Below, piece after piece: positions 63,526 to 64,000 of a DNA stretch of 64,000 bases; the stretch's first letter is position 1, and the number at the start of each line of letters is the position of its first letter. The stretch comes from Caldithrix abyssi DSM 13497. Its GTDB lineage: Bacteria > Calditrichota > Calditrichia > Calditrichales > Calditrichaceae. The notes under the pieces are model-generated. The model was not told the DNA's origin. It made no database searches and saw only the letters and a program-made list of their open reading frames with translations. The DNA is taken from assembly GCF_001886815.1 (NCBI RefSeq), contig NZ_CP018099.1, positions 558,001-622,000 of the forward strand, given 5' to 3'. The position numbers and the translations under genes are program-made.

Positions 63526-64000
63526 TTACCAGCAGCGGTTTTGGATCAAATCCGTCAGTTCTTGCAGTTTTTGATTACTTTCGTTCTGCGGCAGTTCCTT
63601 TAAAGCCTGACGGGCTCTGTTGAAAAAATCACGATACATGTTTTGCACCTGGTTTAAAATTCCCGTTTCGTTCAGAGCGCGTTTAAATTCTTCGAAAGTC
63701 AGGTCGTCCACCTTTTGCCGCAGCTCGCGGCGCAGGCGGATGGATAAAACGGTTTGTTTGTGCATTTGCCAGTCGCTGCCCACCGTTTTGCCCAGCTTGG
63801 ACTCGTCGGCCATGATGTCCAGCACGTCGTCCTGGATTTGAAAAGCCATGCCCAGATTGTAGCCGAATTGTCGAAAGCGTTCAATGTTTTCCGCCGCGGC
63901 GCTGGCCGAAAGCGCGCCCAGCTCGCAGGAAAGTTCGATCAATACAGCGGTTTTTCTGCGGATCATTTCCAGATATTGCTCTTCGCTCACCTCGGATTGC
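63526..64000 (-). CDS. Polyprenyl (isoprenyl) diphosphate synthase, C-terminal part (cut by window edge)
   Basis: The frame is open to the end of the window, so only the last 158 or so residues are seen. The second Asp-rich motif is in GMAFQIQDDVLDI, followed by GKTVGSDWQMHKQTV, as in long-chain and medium-chain trans-prenyl synthases. RRKTAVLIELSCELGA upstream is the usual Lys-Thr helix of this family. It makes prenyl diphosphates for quinones or lipid carriers. A GTG at 63990 is internal to the domain and not a real start. Followed by the NlpC/P60 gene after 3 bases. Confidence 0.9.
   Translation of the reverse strand, partial: QSEVSEEQYLEMIRRKTAVLIELSCELGALSASAAAENIERFRQFGYNLGMAFQIQDDVLDIMADESKLGKTVGSDWQMHKQTVLSIRLRRELRQKVDDLTFEEFKRALNETGILNQVQNMYRDFFNRARQALKELPQNESNQKLQELTDLIQNRCW

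Overview
The window reads as a chromosomal segment of a Gram-negative, outer-membrane bacterium of the FCB superphylum. Several secreted proteins end in a type IX secretion (T9SS) type A sorting domain with an N-P-F-N-like motif. A PorV/PorQ-like barrel, a TonB-dependent receptor with a carboxypeptidase-regulatory-like domain, a DUF2851 protein and a UPF-type GIY-YIG nuclease are also present. Many genes have clear Shine-Dalgarno (SD) sequences, unlike most Bacteroidota. The best fit I can offer from resemblance alone is Calditrichota (Caldithrix-like); I could not test this by search.

Layout. 1-9.0 kb (+): end of a response regulator/HD-GYP protein, a secreted subtilase with three PKD domains, an apparent operon of a papain-like peptidase with an ABC permease and ATPase, and a NamZ-type muramidase. 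9.5-10.8 kb (-): an APC permease. 11.2-19.3 kb (-): a heavy-metal efflux locus, with a response regulator and kinase, then a CzcA-type RND pump fused to its outer-membrane factor, then the adaptor lipoprotein. Both promoters carry three TTAAG-type repeats spaced exactly 11 bp. 20-23.8 kb (-): a KaiC-like ATPase overlapping a hybrid histidine kinase. 25-26.8 kb (-): an HdeD-like membrane protein and a bacterial aeRF1-type factor. 27.4-29.1 kb: an IS1182-family insertion sequence sitting in an intergenic repeat. 29.9-31.2 kb (+): a HAF-repeat surface protein. 31.3-35.4 kb (-): a complete Zn/Mn-type ABC importer whose two permeases both carry a C-terminal winged-helix-like extension. 35.7-45.3 kb (-): two barrel-like proteins, a PorV/PorQ-like protein, a large T9SS cargo protein and a TonB-dependent receptor, split by a repeat block containing two GIY-YIG nuclease genes. 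45.4-50.4 kb (-): an operon of two GH10-like hydrolases around a deacetylase-like protein. 50.4-52.3 kb: an array of about 245-bp repeats beside a Y1 (HUH) transposase. 52.3-53.7 kb (-): another T9SS cargo protein. 54.2-56.5 kb (-): a cysteine desulfurase fused to selenophosphate synthetase. 56.9-61.2 kb (-): barrel protein, FecR-domain protein, lytic transglycosylase and a DUF350 protein. 61.3-64 kb: DUF2851 protein, a small XRE regulator (+), an NlpC/P60 lipoprotein and the end of a polyprenyl synthetase.

The most unusual material is the repeat landscape. (i) At 40.3-42.4 kb a 35/36-bp monomer is organised into a 106-bp higher-order repeat (three monomers, four tandem copies), with two nearly identical GIY-YIG genes embedded in duplicated blocks. 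(ii) At 50.4-51.8 kb there are five copies of a hairpin-rich unit abutting a Y1 transposase gene. (iii) Modular intergenic elements recur at about 9, 19, 24, 27-29 and 53 kb; one module is a 110-bp hairpin with 20-bp inverted ends. Systems (i) and (ii) resemble REP/RAYT-type partnerships between a single-copy nuclease or transposase and a non-autonomous repeat family.

I saw no tRNA, rRNA, CRISPR array, prophage or recognised riboswitch.
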